This document shows, one piece after another, positions 8,705 through 16,593 of a DNA stretch of 32,868 bases. The DNA comes from an uncultured Desulfovibrio sp. (GTDB taxonomy: Bacteria > Desulfobacterota > Desulfovibrionia > Desulfovibrionales > Desulfovibrionaceae): positions 1 to 32,868 of the forward strand of contig CALVHF010000017.1 of the NCBI GenBank assembly GCA_944327295.1, given 5' to 3'. Positions within the stretch are counted from its first letter, which is position 1, and each line of letters opens with the position of its first letter. Below the pieces are notes generated by a model. That model was not told the origin of the DNA and made no database searches. It saw only the letters and a list, made by a program, of their open reading frames with translations. A program made the translations under genes and the position numbers.

Positions 8705-9955
8705 ATGAGAACACACAGCCCCACCCCCTCACAAAAGAAGGCAGATCCGGGCCTCATCAGCCTTGATTTCATACTGCTCTTCTTCATGACGCTCTTCAGC
8801 AACTGCTACCTGTCCATCTACTACTGCTTCGAGCAGTGGCTTGAGCACGTGGCCGTGGATCCGAGTTGGCGCGGCATCCTGCTTGGCATCCTGTTTGGCA
8901 TGGTCCTTGTGACGCGCCCCTTTGCCACGGTGTTCATGCTCAGGCGCAACAGGCTGCCTGCGGTCATAGTCTCCCTCTTCATCTGCAGCGGTGTCCTCTT
9001 CTCCTATCAGTTCCTGGACACCACGGCGCCGTCCTTCGAGTGGCTTTTGCTTGCCCTGCGCATTGTGCAGGGCATCTTCCTTGCCATCTATTCCTCCTGC
9101 GTCGTGTCCGTCCTTGTGAGCTGCATTCCACCAGGCCAGAGCGCCCGGGGCTTTGCCCTCTTCTCCTTCACGACCCTGCTTCCCTACGCCATCATTCCCA
9201 CCATTGGCGAATTCCTGCTGCCCATCGTGGGCAGCGAGCCCAGCCTCTTTGCCTGGACCTCCCTGCTGCTCGTTCCCTGCCTTGTCATGAGCATTCTGCT
9301 TGCTCCCAGGCTGCGCCAGACGGATGCGGCGGCTGGTGCGACCACCAACTTTGCCGAGTACAGAAAAGGACTCATGCACAGTGTCCTGCACTCGGGCTTA
9401 AGCCTCGTCTTTGCCTCCATGCTCTCCTTTTCGCTCGCCACCTCCACCTGCCTCTTCTTCATGAAGGGCCTATGCAGCCAGACGGGCGGCGATCCGGCCA
9501 AGTTCTACTTCTACTACACAACGACCATGATCGTGCTGCGCTTCTTCTTCAGCAAGCGCCTGGACACCCTGCCCAGATACCGCATCGTGCCCATCGTGGC
9601 CCTGACCATGGCCTCCGCCCTCATCATCATCGCCTGGGGGCCCCTGTGGGCCTATGTGCCTGCCACCATCCTCTACGGCATCTCCCTCTCCCTGCTCTAT
9701 CCGCTCACGGCTGCGGCCATCTATGACCGCTCGACACCGGAGACCAGGACCATCAATTCCAACTTCATGATGCTCATGTTCGATGCCGGCGGCCTGTTCT
9801 CGCCCATGATTGGCGGCTTTGTTATTTCCATTGGCCTGGACTACCACGCCGTCATCACCGTGGCTGCCGGCATGGTCTGCATGAGCGGCCTTTTCTTCAC
9901 CCTGGACAGACTGCGCCTGTACCTGCAGGAAGTCAGGGCCAGACGCGAGGCCTGA
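8705..9955 (+). CDS. MFS transporter
   Basis: The 416-residue protein is hydrophobic throughout, with about 12 membrane segments and a central cytoplasmic loop near residues 205-225. An 'RPFATVFMLRRNRL' motif lies between helices 2 and 3, in the position of the MFS GxxxDRxGRR loop, and a related 'FFSKRLDTLPRY' lies between helices 8 and 9. This two-half pattern supports the major facilitator superfamily. The ATG at 8705 is preferred because the first helix begins near residue 20, and an AAAGG lies upstream; the frame remains open further upstream but overlaps the terminator. The substrate cannot be told. It lies directly downstream of the PEP-binding gene in the same direction and ends at a strong terminator. 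Confidence 0.85.
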   Translation: MRTHSPTPSQKKADPGLISLDFILLFFMTLFSNCYLSIYYCFEQWLEHVAVDPSWRGILLGILFGMVLVTRPFATVFMLRRNRLPAVIVSLFICSGVLFSYQFLDTTAPSFEWLLLALRIVQGIFLAIYSSCVVSVLVSCIPPGQSARGFALFSFTTLLPYAIIPTIGEFLLPIVGSEPSLFAWTSLLLVPCLVMSILLAPRLRQTDAAAGATTNFAEYRKGLMHSVLHSGLSLVFASMLSFSLATSTCLFFMKGLCSQTGGDPAKFYFYYTTTMIVLRFFFSKRLDTLPRYRIVPIVALTMASALIIIAWGPLWAYVPATILYGISLSLLYPLTAAAIYDRSTPETRTINSNFMMLMFDAGGLFSPMIGGFVISIGLDYHAVITVAAGMVCMSGLFFTLDRLRLYLQEVRARREA

Positions 9956-10001
9956 TCAAAAACGACAGGAGCAACAGCTCCGAATCCACGACACAAAACA
10001 A

Positions 10002-10053
10002 GCCGCAGGCAGCCCCTCTCAATCCGGGGGACTGTCTGCGGCTCCTTCTTTTG
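10002..10053. terminator. Bidirectional terminator between convergent genes
   Basis: GCCGCAGGCAG and CTGTCTGCGGC form the base, with CCCC/GGGG inside, and TCCTTCTTTT follows on the plus side. The other side reads TTGTTTTGT on the minus strand, so it can serve both the MFS gene and the convergent exported-protein gene. Confidence 0.8.
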
Positions 10054-10104
10054 TATTTCGTGCGTTTTTTGCTGCGCAGGGACACTCAGGGCAGCCTGAA
10101 CTTG

Positions 10105-10836
10105 TCAGCGTGAAAGCTGCACCATCTGATCGCTGGACTCAAGGCCAAGCTGTATGATGAGGTCGCGCACATTTTCCAGTGACGTGAGTCGGCAGCCGCC
10201 GGAGGTGACCGTAAAGATCCCGACCACGCGGTAGGTATTGCCATTGTCGTGGTCATGGACGGCAAAGGGCAGGCGCATGCGGTCGCGATCCACGCGCACC
10301 GGCACGCCCATGTCTCGTATCTCCTTTCGGCCCATGGACACCATGTCGAAAAGCGGAGAGAGCATGCTCTCGCTTGTGTGGCCTGGCACCTTCTGTCCGG
10401 CAAAGGCACCGCTGCCCACGCCGTAGAGCACAAAGGCGCGGACCTCGCTCACGAGAAAGCCTGAGGTGAGGCTGCTTGTGAGCGCGCCCTGACTTGCCAG
10501 AAGCGTGACCAGGGGCGGAAGCCAGCGGGCAAGCTGCTCGTCGCCTGCCATGTGCTCCAGTTCGGCAAAGACCTGTCTGGTCAGCCCCTCTATGTCTGCC
10601 TGGCGCTCGAACAGGCTTGTGTCCCTGGTCTCCACGGCCTGCATCATGTTCGCAAGACAGCTGCGCGGATCCGTCTCGCTCCAGGCCGCACTCTGCTGCG
10701 GTGTGGCAAGAGTGAGCATGAGACAGCACACAAGGATCGCAAGCGCCCTGCAAAGAAGGCTGCCCTGTCCTGCGCACGCCATCACTGCGGGAAAGGTGCT
10801 CTGTTCGTCCGTGCCCGTCACTGGCCATGTCTGCAT
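10105..10836 (-). CDS. Exported protein, DUF2939-like
   Basis: The ~243-residue product has a long N-terminus with a hydrophobic stretch 'ALAILVCCLMLTLATP' and a likely signal-peptidase site after QQSAA. The mature part contains 'MMQAVETRDTSLFERQADIEGLTRQVFAEL', resembling the 'A-x2-gD-x3-L-x2-VDF-x2-L' start of DUF2939 proteins. This assignment is tentative. An 'SGAFAGQKVPG' loop and a beta-rich C-terminus follow. The ATG at 10836 has AGGA 6 bases upstream; an earlier in-frame ATG at 10860 and a later one at 10782 are alternatives. It lies downstream of cobU on the same strand. A periplasmic location is inferred; function is unknown. Confidence 0.65.
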   Translation of the reverse strand: MQTWPVTGTDEQSTFPAVMACAGQGSLLCRALAILVCCLMLTLATPQQSAAWSETDPRSCLANMMQAVETRDTSLFERQADIEGLTRQVFAELEHMAGDEQLARWLPPLVTLLASQGALTSSLTSGFLVSEVRAFVLYGVGSGAFAGQKVPGHTSESMLSPLFDMVSMGRKEIRDMGVPVRVDRDRMRLPFAVHDHDNGNTYRVVGIFTVTSGGCRLTSLENVRDLIIQLGLESSDQMVQLSR

Positions 10837-10911
10837 GATATGTCCTCGTCTCGTCTGCATGTCCTGTCAATGGTCTGATCCGGCGATTCCTGTTGCAAAC
10901 CCCCTGTGATC

Positions 10912-11547
10912 CTACTTGAGTCGCAGGGCCAGACCGCAGCTCACAAAATGCACCCCGGACGCACAGGCGGCCAGGCGCTGATTTGTGCGGCCAAGGATGT
11001 CGCGAAAGCGTCTGGAGAGGGGATCTGCCGGCACAAGACCGAGACCAGCCTCCTCGCTCACAACGATCAGGGGTCTTTTTAATGTGGGCAGTGCGGCAAA
11101 GAAGGCCTCAAGCTCTTCTTCAAGCGCAGCCTCGTTCCGGTCCAAATTGTCCTGCCCCCAATCTTCCTGGTCACAATCTTCCTGGTCCGGCCCTTCTTTG
11201 ATCGCCTGCAGGGCACAGCCTTCCTGCGCATAAACCCGGCAGAGCATGCCGGAAATCCAGGTGCCAAGACTATCCAGCAGGAGGACGCCTGCCTCAGGTG
11301 CTGCATGAAGACAGGCACACAGGTGCGCACCTGCCTCCACGGTCTGCCAGCTTTCATCCCTGCGGGCCCTGTGGCGGGCCACCTTGTGCCTGGCCTCGGC
11401 ATCCTGCGGTCGCATGGTGGCTATATAGAGACGCTGTGCAGCCAGACCTTCGGCACAGGCTTCGGCCAGCCTGCTCTTGCCGCAGGAAGCGCCGCCCACA
11501 AAGAGGGTAATGTCCATGTCTTGATGCGGGGCCACGGTCGAGATCAT
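10912..11547 (-). CDS. cobU: Adenosylcobinamide kinase / adenosylcobinamide-phosphate guanylyltransferase
   Basis: CobU phosphorylates adenosylcobinamide and then attaches GMP, giving AdoCbi-GDP for late cobalamin assembly and salvage. The P-loop 'FVGGASCGKSR' is near residue 17. It is followed by 'YIATMRPQDAEARHKVARHRARRDESW', the family's nucleotide and guanylylated-His region, then 'LLLDSLGTWIS', 'VSEEAGLGLVPADPLSRRFRDILGRTNQRLA' and the usual short tail. Length (211) is slightly above the family norm because of an acidic insert near residues 120-136, encoded by a 15-bp tandem repeat. The ATG at 11547 is chosen because GGGGAG precedes it by 7 bases; an ATG at 11562 is an alternative. No other cobalamin genes are in the window, and the gene follows the 366-residue envelope protein closely. 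Confidence 0.93.
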   Translation of the reverse strand: MISTVAPHQDMDITLFVGGASCGKSRLAEACAEGLAAQRLYIATMRPQDAEARHKVARHRARRDESWQTVEAGAHLCACLHAAPEAGVLLLDSLGTWISGMLCRVYAQEGCALQAIKEGPDQEDCDQEDWGQDNLDRNEAALEEELEAFFAALPTLKRPLIVVSEEAGLGLVPADPLSRRFRDILGRTNQRLAACASGVHFVSCGLALRLK

Positions 11548-11566
11548 GGCTGTGCTCCCCATGCTC

Positions 11567-12667
11567 TCACTGGCCCTGCACGGGCTGATGACCCCTGGGG
11601 GCTGCCGGCTGCACGGGCTGTTCCAGGGCTGGCTGGGTTATCTTGCGGCCGCCAAGCTCGGACGAGGCCGGCAGATTGGTGCCGTACTTGACTCCTTCCC
11701 CAGGCACGGCCTGCGTCTGGGGAATATTGGGATTGTGGACTGGTGCCGGCTTCTTCGCAGGCTGCCGTGACGATGCGCCTTCCCTGGCTGCCACGGCACA
11801 GCGCCTGGCCAGATCGCGCAGCACTGCGGCCGAGGTCTGCACGCTCTCCAGGGCTGCGGGATTGTCCTGCAGGCGCCGGCCTATCCAGCGGGCCAGGTAG
11901 AGAAGCGTTTCCTGATTGAGGACCGAGGCGCCGTTGCGGCGTATGTCTTCGGCCAGACGGTTCTGCTCGCTCACAAAGAGGCGGGTGCAGGACTGCAGCT
12001 CTGCGGCAGAGCGCTGCACTTCGGCCTGAGCCTCGCGCAGGCGAGCAGCAGGGCCCTGTTCGCGGGCCTGTTCCAGTTCAAAGCGGGCGTCAAGATTGGC
12101 TCGTGTGGCTGAAGTGACGGCCTCCTCGCGCTGGTTGAGGGCACGCAGCCGTCCTGCCAGATCGGGCAAGGCCGAGACGCTCTCAAGGCCGCCGGCAAGA
12201 AGGGTGCAGCGGCTGCCCAGGGCCTGGTAGAGGCTTTTGAGTTCATTCTGGGACAGGGGCTTGTCCCTGCCCTGGGCGTTGCTGGCAATGGAGCGCAGGA
12301 AGGCGTCCACGTAGATATTGTAGATGCCGGTGATCATGGACGGCGTGAAGGCGTAGCGCAGCAGGGATTCCCTGGCCTGGGATCCAAAGCCCTGCGGTGT
12401 CACAAGACCGGTCATGCGGCTGCCGTAGCGCTGGTTCAGGGACTGCACGGAGACGGCCAGGGATCCACCCTGCCGGCCCGGCACATAGCGATCCACAACC
12501 CAGCCGGCCAGGTCGTCCACAAAGACCGGCTTCACGCGTTCATCTTCCGCCGGAGGCGGCAGGGTTTCTGCGGTCTCGTCGGTGTCCGTGGTGCCCTGGG
12601 CCGCATCTGCTCCAGGCGTTCCAGACTCGGTTGTTTCGCTGTGTACAGGCGCAATGCTTGCCTGCAC
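11567..12667 (-). CDS. Hypothetical protein with helical/coiled-coil core
   Basis: The 366-residue product is not recognised. It begins with an acidic, Thr/Pro-rich linker (about 1-45). A region about 45-165 contains 'VDDLAGWVVDRYVPGRQGGSLAVSVQSLNQRYG'. An Ala/Glu/Arg-rich helical stretch (about 175-245) looks like a coiled coil, and the C-terminal ~70 residues are Pro/Gln-rich. There is no signal peptide or membrane helix of its own. It lies in the same frame as the upstream 133-residue membrane protein, separated only by a TAG and seven codons, so the two may be one broken gene or a coupled pair. A GTG start at 12667 has GGAG 5 bases upstream, which favours independent initiation. If joined to the upstream part it would be periplasmic. 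Confidence 0.65.
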   Translation of the reverse strand: MQASIAPVHSETTESGTPGADAAQGTTDTDETAETLPPPAEDERVKPVFVDDLAGWVVDRYVPGRQGGSLAVSVQSLNQRYGSRMTGLVTPQGFGSQARESLLRYAFTPSMITGIYNIYVDAFLRSIASNAQGRDKPLSQNELKSLYQALGSRCTLLAGGLESVSALPDLAGRLRALNQREEAVTSATRANLDARFELEQAREQGPAARLREAQAEVQRSAAELQSCTRLFVSEQNRLAEDIRRNGASVLNQETLLYLARWIGRRLQDNPAALESVQTSAAVLRDLARRCAVAAREGASSRQPAKKPAPVHNPNIPQTQAVPGEGVKYGTNLPASSELGGRKITQPALEQPVQPAAPRGHQPVQGQ

Positions 12668-12688
12668 CTCTGCTCCGCTCAGACCGGT

Positions 12689-13090
12689 CTACCGGCCCGG
12701 CTGTGCAGCTTCCTCTGCTTCCCGCAGCCGCTTGCCCAGATCCTCGGGGATGACACCGGCATCGCCGGATTCATTGATGGGCGGAATGGGCGGGGTCACG
12801 TCCAGTCTGGGCATGAGGTAGTTGCGCAAAAAGTCCAGGGGCGTCTCGCGCACGAAGTCCATGACCCTGTTTGTCAGCTGTTCGCGTTCCCTGGCATCCA
12901 TGATGTGCCAGCTGACCACGCCTCCGGCCACAAGGATCACAAGGAGGAGGAACAGCCACAGGCCGCATCCGAAACGGCGCCGCGGCTTTTCGAAGAGCAG
13001 CGGCGCTGTCATGTCCGCATGAGGCTGAACCTTGATCGGTTGCCGGTCTGCCGGTGCAGGGGCGGGTCTGGATGATGTGCCAAGCTTCAC
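12689..13090 (-). CDS. Single-pass membrane protein, in frame with the next gene
   Basis: This is a 133-residue protein with a cytoplasmic N-terminus of about 40 residues, a basic stretch 'EKPRRRFGCG', one membrane helix (about residues 43-60) and a ~70-residue outer part ending in a Glu/Ala-rich helix. It ends at a TAG (12689-12691), after which the same frame continues into the 366-residue protein. A 507-residue single protein is the obvious ancestral or alternative form. No family was recognised. It follows the ABC-glycosyltransferase gene by about 75 bases on the same strand. Confidence 0.6.
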   Translation of the reverse strand: MKLGTSSRPAPAPADRQPIKVQPHADMTAPLLFEKPRRRFGCGLWLFLLLVILVAGGVVSWHIMDAREREQLTNRVMDFVRETPLDFLRNYLMPRLDVTPPIPPINESGDAGVIPEDLGKRLREAEEAAQPGR

Positions 13091-13166
13091 TGAACTGTCT
13101 CCTAAGCAGTTTTGGTTGTTCGGCGAGCGCCGGAGCAGAGATGGAGCAGCGCTGGAGCAGCGCTGG

Positions 13167-15149
13167 TCAGCGGCGCTTCAGCAGTGGGGCAAAGAGCTGG
13201 CCCAGGGCCTCGGGCACCCTGTCCAGAAGCTGCAGAACCCGTTCCCTACCGCGTGTGCCCCGGGCAAGCCGTGACTCCAGCTGGGCCTTGTCCTGCAAAA
13301 GCAGCAGGGGCTCCAGGGCTTCGGCCAGGGCCTTGTCGTCGCCCTGGGGCACAATGGATCCGCTCTGGCCCACAAGCCAGGCCTGGCCAGGCAGATCGCT
13401 CACCACCACGGGCACAAAGAAGGCCATGGCCTCGGCCAGGGCCGAGGGGATGCCGTCTGATGGCTGGCCTGGCAGACTCTGTCCGCAGGCCACAAAGACG
13501 TCCGCATCCAGAAGGAGCGAATTCATGTTGGCATGGGGCACAAAGCCCGGAAAACGGACGCTCTGGGCCAGGTTGAGCTTCCTTGCCAGGCTCTTCAGGG
13601 CCTTGAGCTCCGGGCCCTGGCCGGCAATGGTGCAGCGGAACTCGCGGCCCAGGGAATGGAGTCTCGCCAAGGCCTTCAGCAGTACGTCAAAGCCCTTGCG
13701 TCGTTCCATGACACCGCAGGCCACAATGTGCGGCAGCTTGCTCGCCTCGTGCACCTGGGCCACGGCCACTTCCTCGTCCTGGGGAGCCAGAGTCAAGGGA
13801 TCCGGGATCCAGCTGAGCTTCGGCCGCAGATTGGCCGGCACGGCGGCTGCAAGGGTCTCAAGGAGATTCTTTGTTGTGCAGCGCACAAAGAGGGCATCCC
13901 GGGCCAGGATGCAGAAGGCGCGCAGTACGGCTTCGTTGCGTTCCTTGGCCGCGGCAAGCCAGATGTCCGTGTCGCGCACGTCCATGGCAAAGGGCAGGCC
14001 GCTTACGTGTGCGGCAATCCAGCAGACCAGGGGGGCACGCACGCCGCCTGCAGCATAGAGGCACTCCACCCCTTCCTTCCTGGCCCAGCGGGCGAGATCC
14101 GTGCCTTGGGCCCTGGTCCAGCGCACCGAGGCCCTCTTGCGCAAGAGGCCTCGACACTGGGCAAAGTCGCGCTCGGCTTCCGGGTCAAGGGTTCCCGGCG
14201 CAAGCCAGGCCCTACGCACCGAGCCTGCCTGCAGGCCGCCCATGTGGCGCACCGGCATGGGCAGGGAATAGGACTGCATTTCCTTGCCAAGCAGGCTTCC
14301 GCCCTGCAGTGTGACCACGTGGGTGAGCAGGCCCTGCTCATGGAGCATGTAGGCCTGGGTGCGCGGCGCCTCGCCGCCGGCCTTCAGGAAGTTTGTGGCC
14401 ACCATGGCCGTGTGCAGCCGGATATCCGGGCCCTTGAGCAGGTCCGCACCGGCATTGGCGCCCACATCGGGAATGCTGCGGCGCTGGCAGACCAGCAGGC
14501 CTTCTTCCAGGGTGTAGACCGAGTCGCAGAAGTCCGCCATCTTGGCGTCATGGGTCACCATGACCATGGCCACGCCGCCGCTGTGGCAGAGCGTACGGAA
14601 GTTTTCCATGATGAGCCGGCTTGTGCGCTGATCCAGGGCGCCCGTGGGCTCGTCGGCCATGAGAATGCGCGGGTTGTTGACCATGGCGCGGGCAATGGCC
14701 ACACGCTGCTGCTCGCCGCCGGAGAGCCTGTTGCTCGGGTAGTGCACACGCGAGGAGAGGCGCACAAGCTCCAGGGCCCGGATGACACGGGGCCAGCGCT
14801 CGGCAGCGGGCACCTCCTTGTAGATCAGGGGAAATTCCACGTTCTCGAAGACCGTGGAATGGTCAAAGAGGTTGCTCTGCTGCATGACAAAGCCCAGATT
14901 GTCCCTGCGAAAGGCTGCGGTCTCCTCCCTGTTCAGGGAGAGCACATCCTTGCCAAGAATGGTGACCGTGCCGGAGTCCGGGGCATGCAGAAGGCCAAGG
15001 ACGTGGAGCATGGTGGATTTTCCGCAGCCCGAGGGGCCCATGATGGCCACAAGCTCCCCTGGCTCCACTTCCAGGTTGACGCCGCGCAGAACCGGGGCAA
15101 AGCCGGCATAACGCTTGCGCAGATCATGTGCGACAATGACTGGTGCCAT
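13167..15149 (-). CDS. Fusion of ABC transporter ATPase (LolD/MacB type) and GT4 glycosyltransferase
   Basis: The 660-residue protein has a complete ABC ATPase at residues 1-225: Walker [10 protein letters not shown] (38-46), Q-loop at Gln90, signature LSGGEQQR (142-149), Walker B ILMADEP and H-loop His200. It has the short form seen in LolD/MacB/FtsE. From about residue 260 to the end is a GT-B glycosyltransferase of family-4 type: '[24 protein letters not shown]', '[11 protein letters not shown]', '[10 protein letters not shown]', and '[21 protein letters not shown]', the latter covering the donor-site E-x7-E-like motif. The frame is continuous, with no internal start needed. The start ATG at 15149 overlaps closely with the end of the permease gene (stop at 15160) and has GGGGGAG just upstream, so the two are coupled. 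The permease partner is MacB-like. Confidence 0.88.
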   Translation of the reverse strand: MAPVIVAHDLRKRYAGFAPVLRGVNLEVEPGELVAIMGPSGCGKSTMLHVLGLLHAPDSGTVTILGKDVLSLNREETAAFRRDNLGFVMQQSNLFDHSTVFENVEFPLIYKEVPAAERWPRVIRALELVRLSSRVHYPSNRLSGGEQQRVAIARAMVNNPRILMADEPTGALDQRTSRLIMENFRTLCHSGGVAMVMVTHDAKMADFCDSVYTLEEGLLVCQRRSIPDVGANAGADLLKGPDIRLHTAMVATNFLKAGGEAPRTQAYMLHEQGLLTHVVTLQGGSLLGKEMQSYSLPMPVRHMGGLQAGSVRRAWLAPGTLDPEAERDFAQCRGLLRKRASVRWTRAQGTDLARWARKEGVECLYAAGGVRAPLVCWIAAHVSGLPFAMDVRDTDIWLAAAKERNEAVLRAFCILARDALFVRCTTKNLLETLAAAVPANLRPKLSWIPDPLTLAPQDEEVAVAQVHEASKLPHIVACGVMERRKGFDVLLKALARLHSLGREFRCTIAGQGPELKALKSLARKLNLAQSVRFPGFVPHANMNSLLLDADVFVACGQSLPGQPSDGIPSALAEAMAFFVPVVVSDLPGQAWLVGQSGSIVPQGDDKALAEALEPLLLLQDKAQLESRLARGTRGRERVLQLLDRVPEALGQLFAPLLKRR

Positions 15150-15159
15150 ATGCTCCCCC

Positions 15160-16350
15160 CTATTCAAAGCGCAGGGCTGTGACCACATCCATGCGGCTGG
15201 CCTGGATGGCCGGGAAGATGCCGCCGGCAACGCCGATGATGGCCGAAAAGACAATGGATCCGATGCAGCTCAAGATGAGCTGCAGAAGCGGCAGGCCCGT
15301 CCCCAGGGCCCAGACGCCGACAGCCACGCTGCTCACGCCAAGGATGATGCCAAGGATGCCGCCGGCCACGGACTTGCACAGGGCCTCGCACAAAAACTGG
15401 GCCATGATGTCGCGATCCGATCCGCCCATGGCCTTCTTGAGACCTACTTCCCTAGTGCGCGCCCGCACTGCGGCAAAGGTGCCGTACCAGATGCCGAAGC
15501 CGCCCAGCATGAGGGAGGCTATGATGCCAAGCCACAACAGGGACTGCACCCACATGAAGGTGTCCTGCAGACGAGTGAGCTGATCGTCACGGGTGTACAC
15601 GGTCAGATAGGGCGCCGTCTGATTGGAGTGCACCACCTCGGGGATGAGGCGGGAGAGCCTGGCCACGTCTTCCCAGCCCGTGGCCCGGACAAAGAGACGG
15701 GTGATCTTGCCGTCGCCCCACTGCCTGTCTATGAAGGTCGTGTAGGGCATGAAGGCGGCCTCGGACCAGTCGCCCAGCATGACGCCGGAAATGACGCCAA
15801 TGACCTCGATGACCTCCCTGCCCACGAAGAGCAGCTTGCCCACGGCCCGTTCGGGGCGCTCATAAAGGTTCACTGCCAGTTCGCGGCCGAGCACGCACAC
15901 CCTGCGGTGGCGCTGCATGTCGTCCCTGCTCAAGGCCCGGCCCGCGATCACGTCCACGGAAAAGGTGGGGATGAAGAGCTCGTCCACCCCGTAAAGGAGC
16001 GTGCCCAGCGTGCGCTCGTTGCGGGTCTTGAGCTGGAAGAACTGGGCATTGCGGCTGCCGACGCTGACGCTGTCCACGCCCGTGAGGCCGCGTATGCCGG
16101 CAATGCTCTCGGGCGAAAAGTCGCGTAGAGGCTGGCCCGGGTACTGTCTGTCCTCCATGGTGACACGGATGACGTTGACACCGCCCATGAGCACCATGTC
16201 CTGGCCTACCTTGTAGCGTATCTCCTGGCCCAGCACGGCCAGGGCTATGAAGGCGGTGATGCCAAGAGCAATGGAGACCATGACGCCATAGCTTTTTTGT
16301 CGGGTCACCTGGCGCAGGGAGACGCGGACGAGATCGGAATAGGCTATCAT
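15160..16350 (-). CDS. MacB/FtsX-type ABC transporter permease
   Basis: The 396-residue protein has an N-terminal membrane helix (about 22-42, after 'SLRQVTRQKSYGVMVS'), a large periplasmic MacB_PCD domain (about 50-265) and three C-terminal helices with the FtsX signature 'VRARTREVGLKKAMGGSDRDI' (about 295-316). This is the four-helix topology of MacB, LolC/E and FtsX mechanotransmission transporters, which power work on periplasmic substrates rather than passing them through the membrane. Its ATPase is encoded immediately downstream, fused to a glycosyltransferase. The ATG at 16350 has GGGG about 9 bases upstream. Neighbouring genes suggest that the substrate is a lipid-linked glycan or lipoprotein, but this is inferred. 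Confidence 0.9.
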   Translation of the reverse strand: MIAYSDLVRVSLRQVTRQKSYGVMVSIALGITAFIALAVLGQEIRYKVGQDMVLMGGVNVIRVTMEDRQYPGQPLRDFSPESIAGIRGLTGVDSVSVGSRNAQFFQLKTRNERTLGTLLYGVDELFIPTFSVDVIAGRALSRDDMQRHRRVCVLGRELAVNLYERPERAVGKLLFVGREVIEVIGVISGVMLGDWSEAAFMPYTTFIDRQWGDGKITRLFVRATGWEDVARLSRLIPEVVHSNQTAPYLTVYTRDDQLTRLQDTFMWVQSLLWLGIIASLMLGGFGIWYGTFAAVRARTREVGLKKAMGGSDRDIMAQFLCEALCKSVAGGILGIILGVSSVAVGVWALGTGLPLLQLILSCIGSIVFSAIIGVAGGIFPAIQASRMDVVTALRFE

Positions 16351-16502
16351 TACGCTGCCCCAATAGATGTATCAGCAAAAAAGGGTCCGGGCAGGAGGTT
16401 CCGAAGGGGACCCGGGGAAGGATCGGCAGGGACGGATCCTTTGGAAAAGGCTTGTCGGACAAGGGCGCCTCGGGCGGGATCACGGAAGGGAGGCGACCCT
16501 AG

Positions 16503-16593
16503 TGTCTAAATTGATAAATTCGCCTACCTATATCTAGTTGAAATTACTACATCTAATTGTCTAGATATCCTGACATAATTTTAAAATTAGACA
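16503..16593. mobile_element. 91-bp miniature element with IS481-like ends and CTAG duplication
   Basis: An AT-rich 91-bp block in GC-rich DNA begins TGTCTAAATT and ends AATTAGACA, giving 7 perfect then patchy terminal inverted repeats. It is flanked by CTAG on both sides (16499-16502 and 16594-16597). A four-base CTAG duplication and TGT-starting ends are features of IS481 itself. Inside it, ATATCTAG and CTAGATAT form a further inverted pair. There is no coding capacity, so it would move only with help from a full-length relative. The right CTAG contains the stop codon of the GT2 gene. Confidence 0.6.

Noticed and set aside
5964..8732. A 922-codon open frame antisense to the PEP-binding gene
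   Set aside because: It is the mirror of a well-supported gene in GC-rich codons, has no family signature, and composition alone explains the lack of stops.
13533..15182. A 549-codon plus-strand frame opposite the ABC-GT fusion
   Set aside because: His/Gly/Ala-rich product with no motifs; it is a shadow of the fusion gene.
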